The notes under the pieces: model-generated
The model's input: the letters and a program-made list of their open reading frames with translations, nothing else
Told to the model about the DNA's origin: nothing
Databases searched by the model: none
Made by a program: the position numbers and the translations under genes
Shown: positions 17,293-24,832 of the stretch, piece by piece
Layout of the letters: each line of letters starts with the position of its first letter
Position numbering within the stretch: position 1 is the stretch's first letter
Assembly (NCBI GenBank): GCA_033764725.1
Contig: JANRIR010000051.1
Span: 62,001-126,000, forward strand
DNA from: RI-43 sp033764725
GTDB lineage: Bacteria; Pseudomonadota; Alphaproteobacteria; Caulobacterales; Aquidulcibacteraceae
DNA length: 64,000 nt
Reading direction: 5' to 3'

Positions 17293-18146
17293 ACCGCGAT
17301 CGGCGCCTTGATGGCGGGGTGGGCCTGATAGCCTTGCAGCGTGAAATCCTCGTAGGTGAAGGCGAAGATGTCCTTCACGTTCGGGTTAAGGATCATGCGC
17401 GGCGCCGGATACGGCGCGCGGCTCAATTGCAGACGCGCCTGATCGACATGATTGGCGTAGAGGTGCGCATCGCCCAGCGTATGGACGAAATCGCCCGGCT
17501 TCAGCCCGACCACCTGCGCCATCATGAGCGTCAATAGCGCATAGGACGCGATGTTGAACGGAACGCCGAGGAACATGTCGGCGGAGCGCTGATAGAGCTG
17601 ACAGCTCAAGCGCCCTTGTCCGTCCTCTCCGGGGGCGACGTAGAACTGGAACAGGCAATGGCAGGGCGGCAGCGCCATGCTGTCGACGTCGGCGGGGTTC
17701 CAGGCGCTGACGATGTGGCGGCGCGAATGCGGATTGGACTTCAAGCTTTGGACCACAGCGGAAATCTGGTCGATCACCCGCCCGTCAGGCGCAGACCATG
17801 AGCGCCATTGCTTGCCATAGACCGGGCCGAGGTCGCCGTTTTCGTCGGCCCATTCGTCCCAGATCGTCACGCCGCGCTCCTGCAGCCAGCGCACGTTCTG
17901 ATCGCCGCGCAGGAACCACAGCAACTCCAGGATGATGCTTTTGAGGTGGAGCTTTTTGGTGGTGAGCAGCGGAAAGCCGTCGTCCAGCGCAAAGCGCATC
18001 TGGCGGCCGAATACGCTCCGCACGCCGGTGCCGGTGCGATCCGGCGCGTCGGCGCCATGAGCGAGGATGTCGCGAAGCAGCGCGAGATAGGCCGCATCAG
18101 CGGGATTGGACGCGGACGCGTCGGCGCGGGCGGCGGTTAGGGTCAT
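17289..18146 (-). CDS. thyA: Thymidylate synthase (ThyA)
   Basis: Folate-dependent thymidylate synthase, 285 residues; methylates dUMP using methylenetetrahydrofolate. The catalytic Cys is C162 in LPPCHCLFQFYV; RTGTGVRSVFG and SAWNPADVDSMALPPCH bind phosphate and substrate, and FALDDGFPLLTTKKLHLKSIILELLWFLRGD is typical. The N-terminus is extended by about 15 residues (MTLTAARADASASNPAD) relative to shorter ThyA proteins. It shares a 4-bp GTGA overlap with folA and starts 10 bp after aqpZ on the same strand. Confidence 0.97.
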   Translation of the reverse strand: MTLTAARADASASNPADAAYLALLRDILAHGADAPDRTGTGVRSVFGRQMRFALDDGFPLLTTKKLHLKSIILELLWFLRGDQNVRWLQERGVTIWDEWADENGDLGPVYGKQWRSWSAPDGRVIDQISAVVQSLKSNPHSRRHIVSAWNPADVDSMALPPCHCLFQFYVAPGEDGQGRLSCQLYQRSADMFLGVPFNIASYALLTLMMAQVVGLKPGDFVHTLGDAHLYANHVDQARLQLSRAPYPAPRMILNPNVKDIFAFTYEDFTLQGYQAHPAIKAPIAV

Positions 18147-18155
18147 CGGCGCTCC

Positions 18156-18851
18156 TCACTCATCCGGCGTCAGCAGGCCAAGACGATGGGCGAAGCCGGC
18201 GAGCGCCGCGCCCAGGAGCGGCGCGAAGATGAACAGCCAGAGCTGCTGCATCGCCGACCCGCCCGCCAACAACGCCGGACCAAGCGAACGCGCCGGGTTA
18301 ACCGACACGCCCGTAATCTGGATGCCCACAATATGGATGACCGCGAGCGCGAGCCCAATGGCGATGCCCGCAAAGGGCGCCGCCTCCCCCTGGGTTGCGC
18401 CGAGGATGACGAGCGCGAAAAGGAACGTCGCCAGCACCTCGAAGATCATGCCCGACCACAGCGGATATTGCCCCGGCGAGCCGGCGCCGTAGCCGTTCTG
18501 TCCAAGTTGCGGCGTGTTGGGGTCGAAATAGGCCGACCCGGAGGCGATCAGATAGAGCGCGCCTGCGCCCACGAGCGCGCCGAAGCACTGCGCCAACGCA
18601 TATTGCCACAAATCGGTGCGCGACATCCGGCCAGCGACGAACAGCGCGAAGCTCACGGCGGGATTGAGATGGCAGCCCGACACCGGGCCGAGGCTGTAGG
18701 CCATCGCCACAATGGTGAGCCCGAAGGCCAGCGCGATGCCCAATTGGCCGACCGCCCCGAAGCCGGCCAGCACTGCGGCGCCGCAGCCGAAAAAGACCAG
18801 GGCGAACGTGCCGATGAACTCCGCCGCCAGCTTCTTGACCATGCCGTTCAT
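18156..18851 (-). CDS. aqpZ: Aquaporin Z-type water channel
   Basis: MIP-family channel of 231 residues with six membrane helices and two half-helices. The two pore motifs are N63-P64-A65 (GCHLNPAVSF) and N185-P186-A187-R188 (GVSVNPARSLGPAL). The conserved N-terminal Glu is in KLAAEFIGTFALVFFGCG. The His in VIHIVGIQITG and the Arg after the second NPA fit the narrow selectivity filter of water channels rather than glycerol facilitators. The gene precedes thyA in the same direction and is divergent from the tmRNA gene. Confidence 0.95.
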   Translation of the reverse strand: MNGMVKKLAAEFIGTFALVFFGCGAAVLAGFGAVGQLGIALAFGLTIVAMAYSLGPVSGCHLNPAVSFALFVAGRMSRTDLWQYALAQCFGALVGAGALYLIASGSAYFDPNTPQLGQNGYGAGSPGQYPLWSGMIFEVLATFLFALVILGATQGEAAPFAGIAIGLALAVIHIVGIQITGVSVNPARSLGPALLAGGSAMQQLWLFIFAPLLGAALAGFAHRLGLLTPDE

Positions 18852-18953
18852 CGCGCACTCCCCCCTTTTGGGCAGAGCTTGCTTCTACGGCGACTCGGCG
18901 CTGGCGCGATAGGCTCGCGGCCCGAGCCGCCGCCTCGCCCCTGGCGGGGCGTT

Positions 18954-18981
18954 TTGCATCGGCGGCGAACGCGCCTATATC
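18954..18981 (+). promoter_or_regulatory. ssrA: Probable promoter of ssrA
   Basis: TTGCAT (18954-18959) and TATATC (18976-18981) are separated by 16 bases, placing a start near 18988, directly before the acceptor half of the tmRNA gene. Confidence 0.5.
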
Positions 18982-18984
18982 TCA

Positions 18985-19306
18985 GGCGTTCGGCGCAAGC
19001 CGGACTATGGCGATAAACGCGCGAAGATAGGCGGATCGGACCCGGGTGCGATGCCCGGCGGCTCCACCAGCTTTCGTCCCTTCGGGGATGGCGGCGGGCT
19101 TCTCGTGGGAGGCCCATGCGGGGCCGAAACAGGATCGACGGACGTTGAAGGTCGTGGCTTTCGCTCGGGTGGTCCCGTTACAGGCCAAACAGCAATAGTT
19201 GCCAACGACAACACTGCTGAAGAGTTCGCCCTCGCTGCGTAAGCAGTTCGGGAGTTCTCGACCTTAAGTCCTGACGAGTAGCATCCTCAGGCGGGGCCCC
19301 CCGGCG
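18985..19306 (+). ncRNA. ssrA: Two-piece (circularly permuted) tmRNA
   Basis: The acceptor piece comes first and ends with a T stem CCGGG/CCCGG (19042-19058, loop TGCGATG), the 3' acceptor strand CGGCTCC and an encoded ACCA (to 19069). An intervening segment of about 50 bases follows (19070-19119). The coding piece starts with GGGGCCG (19120-19126), which pairs with CGGCTCC (one G-U), then AAACAGGATCGACGG and, after a pseudoknot-like region, ATAGTT followed by the tag frame at 19201-19242: GCC resume codon, ANDNTAEEFALAA, stop TAA. With the Ala brought by the tmRNA the tag is AANDNTAEEFALAA, close to the Caulobacter tag. The product rescues stalled ribosomes with SmpB. Outer ends are approximate; the T-loop position 55 is G rather than the usual U. 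Confidence 0.95.
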
Positions 19307-19333
19307 CCCGGCAACAGAAGCCGGGGATTTCTC
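19307..19333 (+). terminator. Probable terminator of ssrA
   Basis: CCCGGC (19307-19312) pairs with GCCGGG (19320-19325) around the loop AACAGAA, followed by GATTTCT. The T run is short, so this is a moderate-strength candidate; it could also be the last hairpin of the tmRNA precursor. Confidence 0.5.
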
Positions 19334-19458
19334 TCGGCGGCGCAGGCGCCAAGCTCCAAAGAGGCGTGTCCGGCGTTAGCGCCGCAGTCCGCGCTTCGCG
19401 CCGGATATCCCATCGCATCGCGCTCGACGCGCTGCACCGGGCGGGCCATGATTGCCGC

Positions 19459-19848
19459 ATGTCGGACGAACCGCTCCGCACCGGGCGCTGCCTGTGCCGC
19501 GCCGTGACAATCGAAGCGCGCGGCGAACCGCGTTTCGTTTCGGCGTGCCATTGCGAAAGCTGCCGCCGCGCGGCGTCTGCGCCGTGCGTCGTTTGGGCCG
19601 GGTTCATGGCTGCGCAGGTGCGCTTGGCCGGCGCGACGATTGCGCATTACGCATCTTCGCCCGGCGTGCGCCGGTTTTTCTGCGCGACATGCGGTTCGCC
19701 GCTGGCCTTCGAGGGCGATGGGTGGCCCGGCCAAACCCACATCCCGGTCTGCGCGTTCGACGCGCCGGAAACGCTGGCGCCGCGCAGCGATCACTTCGCA
19801 GCGGAAAAACTCCCCTGGAGCATGCTTTTGGGCGCGTCCCATTCCTGA
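19459..19848 (+). CDS. GFA family protein (CENP-V/GFA domain)
   Basis: A 129-residue zinc-binding protein of the glutathione-dependent formaldehyde-activating enzyme (GFA/Gfa) family. The seven Cys of the fold are visible: C11 and C13 (GRCLCRAV), C30, C32 and C35 (CHCESCRR), C75 and C78 (FCATCGSPL). Most members have no proven activity; the Gfa of Paracoccus was linked to S-hydroxymethylglutathione formation, so a thiol-adduct role is only a family-level idea. It lies between ssrA and sspB on the same strand without being known to act with them. Confidence 0.88.
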   Translation: MSDEPLRTGRCLCRAVTIEARGEPRFVSACHCESCRRAASAPCVVWAGFMAAQVRLAGATIAHYASSPGVRRFFCATCGSPLAFEGDGWPGQTHIPVCAFDAPETLAPRSDHFAAEKLPWSMLLGASHS

Positions 19849-20028
19849 ACACGCAAGACCGTCCGCTCTCGCCTTGCACGCGTGCGCCGCGGCGCCGGCT
19901 CGCCCGCGGCGGCGCACATGCGGCGCCAACGCGTCAAGTTCGCCTCGCGGGCGCCGCGCGCGCACCCGTTTTCGCGCGCGCTGAATGGCGCGTTGACTGC
20001 ATACGCGCAGGCGCTAAGGGTGGGGCCA

Positions 20029-20544
20029 ATGACAAGGTATGGGGGTTCGGCCGTGACCGACGATCTGCTCGGGTACGACCAGATGATGCAGGATGCGCTG
20101 CGCTCTGTCGTGCGCGCTGCGCTGCAGCAAGCGCAAGGCCCACGCGGCCTGCCGGGAAAGCATCATTTTTACATCACGTTCCGTACGCGCGCGCCGGGCG
20201 TATCGATCCCCGATCATCTGCTCAGCCGCTATCCCGATGAAATGACCATTGTGCTCGAGCACCAGTATTGGGATCTCGAGGTCTATCCGGATCGTTTCCG
20301 CGTGCTGTTGAAGTTCGGCGGCGCGCCGCATCCGCTGGTCGTGCCCTTCGCCGCGCTGACCCGCTTCTTCGACCCTTCCGTCAAATTCGGCCTGCAATTC
20401 GAGAGCGCGGTCGAGCCACGCGCGGCGGTCCAAGCGGCGACGCAGGGGCCTGCGCCGAACGCCGCGCCGATGGCGCAGGATGAGCCGGCTCCCGACACGC
20501 GCGCCGCACCGGTCGTCAGCCTCGACGCCTTCCGCAAAAAGTGA
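20029..20544 (+). CDS. sspB: SspB, ClpXP adaptor for ssrA-tagged proteins (alpha type)
   Basis: A 171-residue SspB-family adaptor. The globular part covers about 10-125 (DDLLGYDQMMQDALRSVVRAAL..., GKHHFYITFRTRAPGVSIPDHLLSRYPDEMTIVLEHQYWDL), followed by a flexible Ala/Pro-rich linker and a conserved C-terminal tail VVSLDAFRKK, the expected ClpX-docking segment. SspB tethers proteins bearing the tmRNA tag to ClpXP. The ATG at 20029 has AAGGG 10 bases before it. The gene encoding the tag itself (ssrA) lies only 0.7 kb upstream on the same strand. Its TGA overlaps the GTG of the next gene. Confidence 0.93.
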   Translation: MTRYGGSAVTDDLLGYDQMMQDALRSVVRAALQQAQGPRGLPGKHHFYITFRTRAPGVSIPDHLLSRYPDEMTIVLEHQYWDLEVYPDRFRVLLKFGGAPHPLVVPFAALTRFFDPSVKFGLQFESAVEPRAAVQAATQGPAPNAAPMAQDEPAPDTRAAPVVSLDAFRKK

Positions 20545-21005
20545 GCGAGACGCCTGCGCCGCCGCGTCCGACGGATGCGGAGCTCCTGGCGCGCTTCCAG
20601 CGCTCGACCAATCGCCCGCGCGGCTCGCAATTGCTCGGCTTCGAGATCGTCGCCGTCGATCAGGCGGCGATGCGCGTCGAGGCGACATTCGTCGCACGCG
20701 AGGATTTCATGAACCCGATGCGCCAGGTGCAGGGCGGCTTTCTGTGCGCGATGCTCGACGATGTGATGAGCGTCGCCGGGGTGGTCGCCTCGGGCATGAC
20801 GCACGTGATGCCGACCTTGGAGATGAAGACCAGCTTCCTGCGGCCCGCCTTGCCGGGTCAGACGCTGCGTTGCGTCGGGCGCGTGGTGAAATGGGGGCGC
20901 ACGATCGCCTTCACCGAAGGCGAGATTTACGATGAGGCCGGCGCGCTGCTCGCCAAGGCCACCGGCACCGCTCTGCCTACACCTTTCGCAAGGTTCAAGG
21001 GGTAG
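20541..21005 (+). CDS. PaaI-type hotdog-fold thioesterase
   Basis: A 154-residue hotdog protein. The core segment RQVQGGFLCAMLDDVMSVAGVVAS corresponds to the usual HGG-xxx-D active-site region, here with Gln in place of His before GG and an Asp pair that can serve as the catalytic acid. Then MPTLEMKTSFLRPALPGQTLRCVGRVVKWGRTIAFTEGEIYDEAG follows, standard for PaaI/YbgC-like acyl-CoA thioesterases. The start is GTG in a 4-bp GTGA overlap with sspB, so translation is coupled. The last 11 bp overlap the end of the RusA gene on the opposite strand. Confidence 0.88.
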   Translation: MSETPAPPRPTDAELLARFQRSTNRPRGSQLLGFEIVAVDQAAMRVEATFVAREDFMNPMRQVQGGFLCAMLDDVMSVAGVVASGMTHVMPTLEMKTSFLRPALPGQTLRCVGRVVKWGRTIAFTEGEIYDEAGALLAKATGTALPTPFARFKG

Positions 21006-21363
21006 CCGGGCGCAGCGCGCGCGCGGCGACGAACACGCGATCGCGTTCGCCGGGCCGGCGCTCGCACACTAGCCGCGCGATCTGGCTGTCGTCATGGAAG
21101 ACGAACCCCTTGAGCGCGTCGAGCAGCGACTTCGCCAGATTGTCCAGATCGAGATGCGGCGGATCGCCGACATGCTCCATGACGATCTCGACGCAGAAAT
21201 CGCCCCAGCGCGGGCGCGCAGGGAAATCCTTGCGGAAAAATTCGTACACCAGCGGCTTGTAGTACTTCGCCTGCGTGGTGACGCCGTCGATCGCGATCTC
21301 GAGGACATCCTCCGCCCAACGCGCGCGCACCTTGCCGCGCCCGATCCACTCCGCCGCGCTCAT
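20995..21363 (-). CDS. rusA: RusA family Holliday junction resolvase
   Basis: A 122-residue endonuclease of the RusA family, which cuts four-way DNA junctions as a dimer. The active-site pattern is intact: D72 and D74 (HLDLDNLAK), K78, and the D91-D92-SQI segment; these match the D70, D72, K76, D91 set of E. coli RusA almost position for position. RusA genes are mostly carried by prophages, but no other phage gene is present here. Its start overlaps by 4 bp (ATGA) the stop of an upstream membrane-protein gene, so the two are co-expressed. Whether it serves as the cell's junction resolvase beside RuvC cannot be told. Confidence 0.9.
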   Translation of the reverse strand: MSAAEWIGRGKVRARWAEDVLEIAIDGVTTQAKYYKPLVYEFFRKDFPARPRWGDFCVEIVMEHVGDPPHLDLDNLAKSLLDALKGFVFHDDSQIARLVCERRPGERDRVFVAARALRPATP

Positions 21364-22529
21364 GCGGCGTTGGCCACGTCGATCGTGGCGCGCATCGCAT
21401 CAAGCAAGTCGGCGCGGAAGGCGGCGCGATCGCGCATGGCGCCGCCGTCGTGATAGACATGACAGGTCTTGGCGAAGCCCCAGTCGCGCAACGCCGCCGC
21501 GGCGGCGTCTTCTGCGCCCTGGTGGGCGATGAAGACGCAGCGCCCAACTGCGCGATCTTCTCGGATGCGGTCGAGCTCCCACGCCGTGCCGGCCGCGACC
21601 AATGTGAGATCGACGACGATCGCGTCGCACGACTCGAACAGGAGCTGGACCGTCATCCGCCACCAGGCGTCGCTTGTGCGCACCAGAAAGGCTTCCTTAG
21701 AGGTCAGCGCTGTTTGCAGATTGAGGCCGGCGCGATCGCGCAGCCGGCGCGCGAGGTTGCGATAGTCGCGCGCGTTCGCGACCAAAGCCGGGCCCATGCG
21801 CGAGCGGTCGAACAAGCGCCACACGATCCGCACGGGCGCAGTGACGACAAGCCACACCGCCATGGCGGGATTGTTGAGCGACATCACCAGAGAACCCAGC
21901 CATTCGAACCGCGCGCGGCGGATGTGCCGGTCCGACAGGCTCACGATATGGCCGTAGGGGCGCAACTCGTTCGAAATGACGCGCGCCAGATCCTCGCCGA
22001 TGCGCCGCACATTGAATTTCCTCAGCAGCAGAAGCCGCGCAGGACGACGGCGCAAAATCGTGGCGATGAGCCACACGATGGCGAAACCGCCGAAGGCGCC
22101 CGACGGGATCATCGCGTAGTCCGGCATCGGCGCCGATCGCGGCGCGCCGCGCGCAACCTCGATGAATGCGATGACGAACACGAGCGCCAGGGCCGCAAAG
22201 GTGATCGCGCCGGCGCCGCGACGCAGCGTCCGCCCTGCGCCGAAGAACACATGATCGCCGCCCGCGAGATCGCGCGCGCCGATGAAGCCGGGCACACGCA
22301 GGCGCCAGGGCTGGAGCGCGGCCCCACGTGCGGCCAGCCCCCGTGCGGCGAGTTCGCGGGCGACGGCGCTGTGATCGGGATTGTGGGCGGCGGCTTCGAT
22401 ATCTTCCGCGGCGAGTAATTTGAGCGTGCGCGCCGCGGCGTCGATGTCGTCGCGCTTGAGCGCGGGGCGCGTACGCATGCGCTGAAGCTTGCGCCGCCAG
22501 GGCGTCTCACCGCCGTCTTGATCGACCAT
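21360..22529 (-). CDS. Membrane protein with TIR/Rossmann-like cytoplasmic domain
   Basis: A 389-residue protein of no named family that I recognise. Residues 1-100 are a charged, helical N-terminus. Membrane segments lie at about 104-125 and 139-159, with a possible third near 221-240. The remainder looks like a split alpha/beta domain: RRPARLLLLRKFNVRRIGEDLARVISNELRPYGHIVSLSD, and later LLFESCDAIVVDLTLVAAGTAWELDRIRED and GRCVFIAHQGAED. The pattern of hydrophobic strands plus SCDAIVVDLT and WELDRI is reminiscent of TIR-like or nucleotide-processing conflict domains attached to membranes, but this is inference. The gene is coupled by an ATGA overlap to rusA, suggesting a joint task. Confidence 0.7.
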   Translation of the reverse strand: MVDQDGGETPWRRKLQRMRTRPALKRDDIDAAARTLKLLAAEDIEAAAHNPDHSAVARELAARGLAARGAALQPWRLRVPGFIGARDLAGGDHVFFGAGRTLRRGAGAITFAALALVFVIAFIEVARGAPRSAPMPDYAMIPSGAFGGFAIVWLIATILRRRPARLLLLRKFNVRRIGEDLARVISNELRPYGHIVSLSDRHIRRARFEWLGSLVMSLNNPAMAVWLVVTAPVRIVWRLFDRSRMGPALVANARDYRNLARRLRDRAGLNLQTALTSKEAFLVRTSDAWWRMTVQLLFESCDAIVVDLTLVAAGTAWELDRIREDRAVGRCVFIAHQGAEDAAAAALRDWGFAKTCHVYHDGGAMRDRAAFRADLLDAMRATIDVANAA

Positions 22530-22614
22530 GGCCCAGCCTATATCCCACCTGCGCCGCCCGCGCGTCGCCTCCCCCGTGCGCACGAGATCGGGCGCAAACG
22601 AGGCCCCGCCGCAC

Positions 22615-24003
22615 ATGACCACGCGCATTGAAACAGACACCTTCGGCCCCATCAACGTGGCGTCGGACAAGTATTGGGGCGCGCAGGCGCAGCGCAGCCT
22701 CGGCAATTTCAAGATCGGCGAAGAAAAGATGCCGAAGCCGTTGATCCGCGCGCTGGGGATCGTCAAGCGCGCCGCCGCGGAAGCCAATATGGAGCTGGGG
22801 CGGCTCGATCCCGCGCTCGGCCGCGCGATCGTCGACGCCGCGCAGGAAGTGATCGACGGCAAGCTCGACGCGCACTTCCCCTTGAGCGTGTGGCAGACGG
22901 GATCCGGCACGCAGACCAACATGAACGCCAACGAGGTGATCTCCAACCGCGCGATCGAAATGCTCGGCGGCGTGATGGGGTCGAAGAAGCCCGTGCATCC
23001 GAACGATCATGTCAACATGTCGCAATCATCGAACGACGTGTTTCCCACCGCGATGCACATCGCCGCCGCGGAATATCTCGTGCGCCACACCTTGCCCGCC
23101 CTGACGCGCCTGCACGCGAGCCTGGCGCGCAAGCAGGAGCGCTTCGACCCCATCATCAAGATCGGCCGCACGCACACCCAGGACGCCACGCCCCTGACGC
23201 TCGGCCCGGAATTTTCCGGCTACGCGCACGCCGTCGAGAACGGCATCCGGCGCATCGAAGACGCGATGGTCGATCTCTACGAACTGGCGCAAGGCGGCAC
23301 CGCCGTCGGCACCGGGCTGAATGCGCCGGAGGGCTTCGCGGAAGTGTTCGCCGCCAAAGCCGCCCAGCTGACGGCGCTGCCCTTCGTCACCGCGCCGAAC
23401 AAATTCGAGGCGCTCGCGAGCCATGGCGCGCTCGCCTATGCGCATGGCGCGCTGACGGCCTGCGCGATGGATCTGTTCAAGATCGCCAACGACATCCGGT
23501 TCCTCGGCTCGGGCCCGCGCTCGGGCCTTGGCGAATTGTCGCTGCCGGAAAACGAACCGGGCTCGTCGATCATGCCGGGCAAGGTCAATCCGACGCAATC
23601 GGAAGCGCTGACGATGGTGTGCGCGCAGGTGCTGGGCAACAACGCGACGATCGCTTTCGCCGCCAGCCAGGGCCATTTCGAGCTGAACGTGTTCAAGCCT
23701 GTGGTGATCTACAACGTCATCCAATCGGCGCGCCTCATCGGCGACGCCGCGGTGAGCTTTGCGGAGCATTGCATCGACGGCGTCGAAGCGCGCGAGGACA
23801 ACATCAAGGCGGCCATGGAGCGCTCCTTGATGCTGGTGACGGCGCTTGCGCCGAAGATCGGCTACGACAACGCCGCCAAGATCGCCAAGACCGCCCACAA
23901 GAACGGCACCACGCTGCGCGAGGAAGCCGTCGGCGGCGGCTATGTGACGGCGGAGGAGTTCGATGCCATCGTGCGGCCGGAAAAGATGATTTCGCCGGGC
24001 TGA
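22615..24003 (+). CDS. fumC: Fumarate hydratase class II
   Basis: Iron-independent fumarase of the TCA cycle, 462 residues. The fumarase/aspartase signature GSSIMPGKVNPTQSEA is near residue 316-330; VWQTGSGTQTNMNANEVI and HPNDHVNMSQSSNDVFPTAMHIA are the other two conserved blocks that build the tetrameric active site. The start MTTRIETDTFGPINV matches relatives; in-frame codons upstream do not. The gene is divergent from the membrane protein/rusA pair, with 85 bp between starts. Confidence 0.97.
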   Translation: MTTRIETDTFGPINVASDKYWGAQAQRSLGNFKIGEEKMPKPLIRALGIVKRAAAEANMELGRLDPALGRAIVDAAQEVIDGKLDAHFPLSVWQTGSGTQTNMNANEVISNRAIEMLGGVMGSKKPVHPNDHVNMSQSSNDVFPTAMHIAAAEYLVRHTLPALTRLHASLARKQERFDPIIKIGRTHTQDATPLTLGPEFSGYAHAVENGIRRIEDAMVDLYELAQGGTAVGTGLNAPEGFAEVFAAKAAQLTALPFVTAPNKFEALASHGALAYAHGALTACAMDLFKIANDIRFLGSGPRSGLGELSLPENEPGSSIMPGKVNPTQSEALTMVCAQVLGNNATIAFAASQGHFELNVFKPVVIYNVIQSARLIGDAAVSFAEHCIDGVEAREDNIKAAMERSLMLVTALAPKIGYDNAAKIAKTAHKNGTTLREEAVGGGYVTAEEFDAIVRPEKMISPG

Positions 24004-24305
24004 GGGGCGTATTTTTGATGCGCCGGGCGCACTCTGCGTCAAGCCGCAGCAAGCCCGCGATGCGCGACCGCGCTGGGTGCGCGCGCGCCGTTCGTCGTAA
24101 TTCATTCGCATTTCATCGCACACAGCGCGCAGCGACTCACCTGTGAAGCGACTGTGACGACTGCAATCGCGCTGCGTTGCGCAGCATGCTGCATCTGATC
24201 TGCAGAAACGCTGCATCCTTCGTCATGTCCACGCCATCGAAGCGTGACCAATCAAGGCCGCGCTCCAGGATTTCCTGCGGGCGCGAGACACCGGAAGGAG
24301 CACCC
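24004..24305. promoter_or_regulatory. Intergenic region with palindromes and direct repeats, possible operator
   Basis: About 300 bases without a gene, between fumC and the UrcA-family gene. It contains a 12-bp perfect palindrome GCAGCATGCTGC (24181-24192), an adjoining inverted repeat GCTGCG/CGCAGC (24171-24185), and the octamer GCTGCATC twice (24188-24195 and 24210-24217), 22 bp apart, which is about two helical turns. The last 20 bases hold the GGAAGGAG ribosome site of the next gene. No RNA gene was seen. An operator role is inference. Confidence 0.4.
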
Positions 24306-24668
24306 ATGTCGCGCATCATCACCGCCGCCATCGCATGCCTCGGCGCCGCGTTCGCCGCTTCTGCAGCGCATGCGGAAGGGCGCCAAGACGTGCGCCACGT
24401 CACGGTTCCCTACGCCGATCTCGATCTGTCGCGGGATCAAGGCGTGGAGACCATGCTGCGCCGCATCGACGTCGCCGCGCGCCGCGCCTGCGATGCGCCG
24501 CAAGGCCGCGTGACGCTGCAGGAGCGCCAGGCGTTCCGCGCGTGCGTCGATGCGGCGACAGACAACGCTGTGGTCGCGCTGAGCGCGCCGCTCGTCACCG
24601 AGCGCTATGCGCAGCGCCGCAATGGCGATGCGCGCGTCGCCGTGGCAGCCTTGAACGCGCCGAACTGA
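24306..24668 (+). CDS. UrcA family exported protein
   Basis: A 120-residue exported protein. The signal peptide is MSRIITAAIACLGAAFAASAAHA. The mature part has the UrcA-family pattern: VTVPYADLDLSRDQGVETMLRRIDVAARRACDAP, followed by FRACVDAATDNAVVAL, with one Cys in each block that probably form a disulfide. UrcA proteins are small periplasmic proteins of unknown function, common in Caulobacterales and sphingomonads. A strong GGAAGGAG site precedes ATG 24306. The upstream gap holds palindromes that may bind a regulator. Confidence 0.85.
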   Translation: MSRIITAAIACLGAAFAASAAHAEGRQDVRHVTVPYADLDLSRDQGVETMLRRIDVAARRACDAPQGRVTLQERQAFRACVDAATDNAVVALSAPLVTERYAQRRNGDARVAVAALNAPN

Positions 24669-24832
24669 TCGGCCGCACGCATTGAGCCCGGCGGGGCCGC
24701 GCGCGCGGCGCGCGGTCCTGCTGCGGCTGCTCCCGTCTCGCTGGCGCCTGGAAGCGCGCGTGGTGAAGTCGCGCAATTGACGTATACTGCGTTCAGCCGT
24801 GCTGTTCCGGCGGCGAACATGGGAGCGTCTTC

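Noticed and set aside
19005..19242. Small minus- and plus-strand frames across 19.0-19.24 kb
   Set aside because: The region is the tmRNA gene; acceptor stem pairing, CCA end and tag frame explain it fully.
20995..21363. RusA as a sign of a prophage remnant
   Set aside because: No integrase, structural or lysis gene and no attachment-like repeat is near; the gene is embedded among ordinary chromosomal genes.
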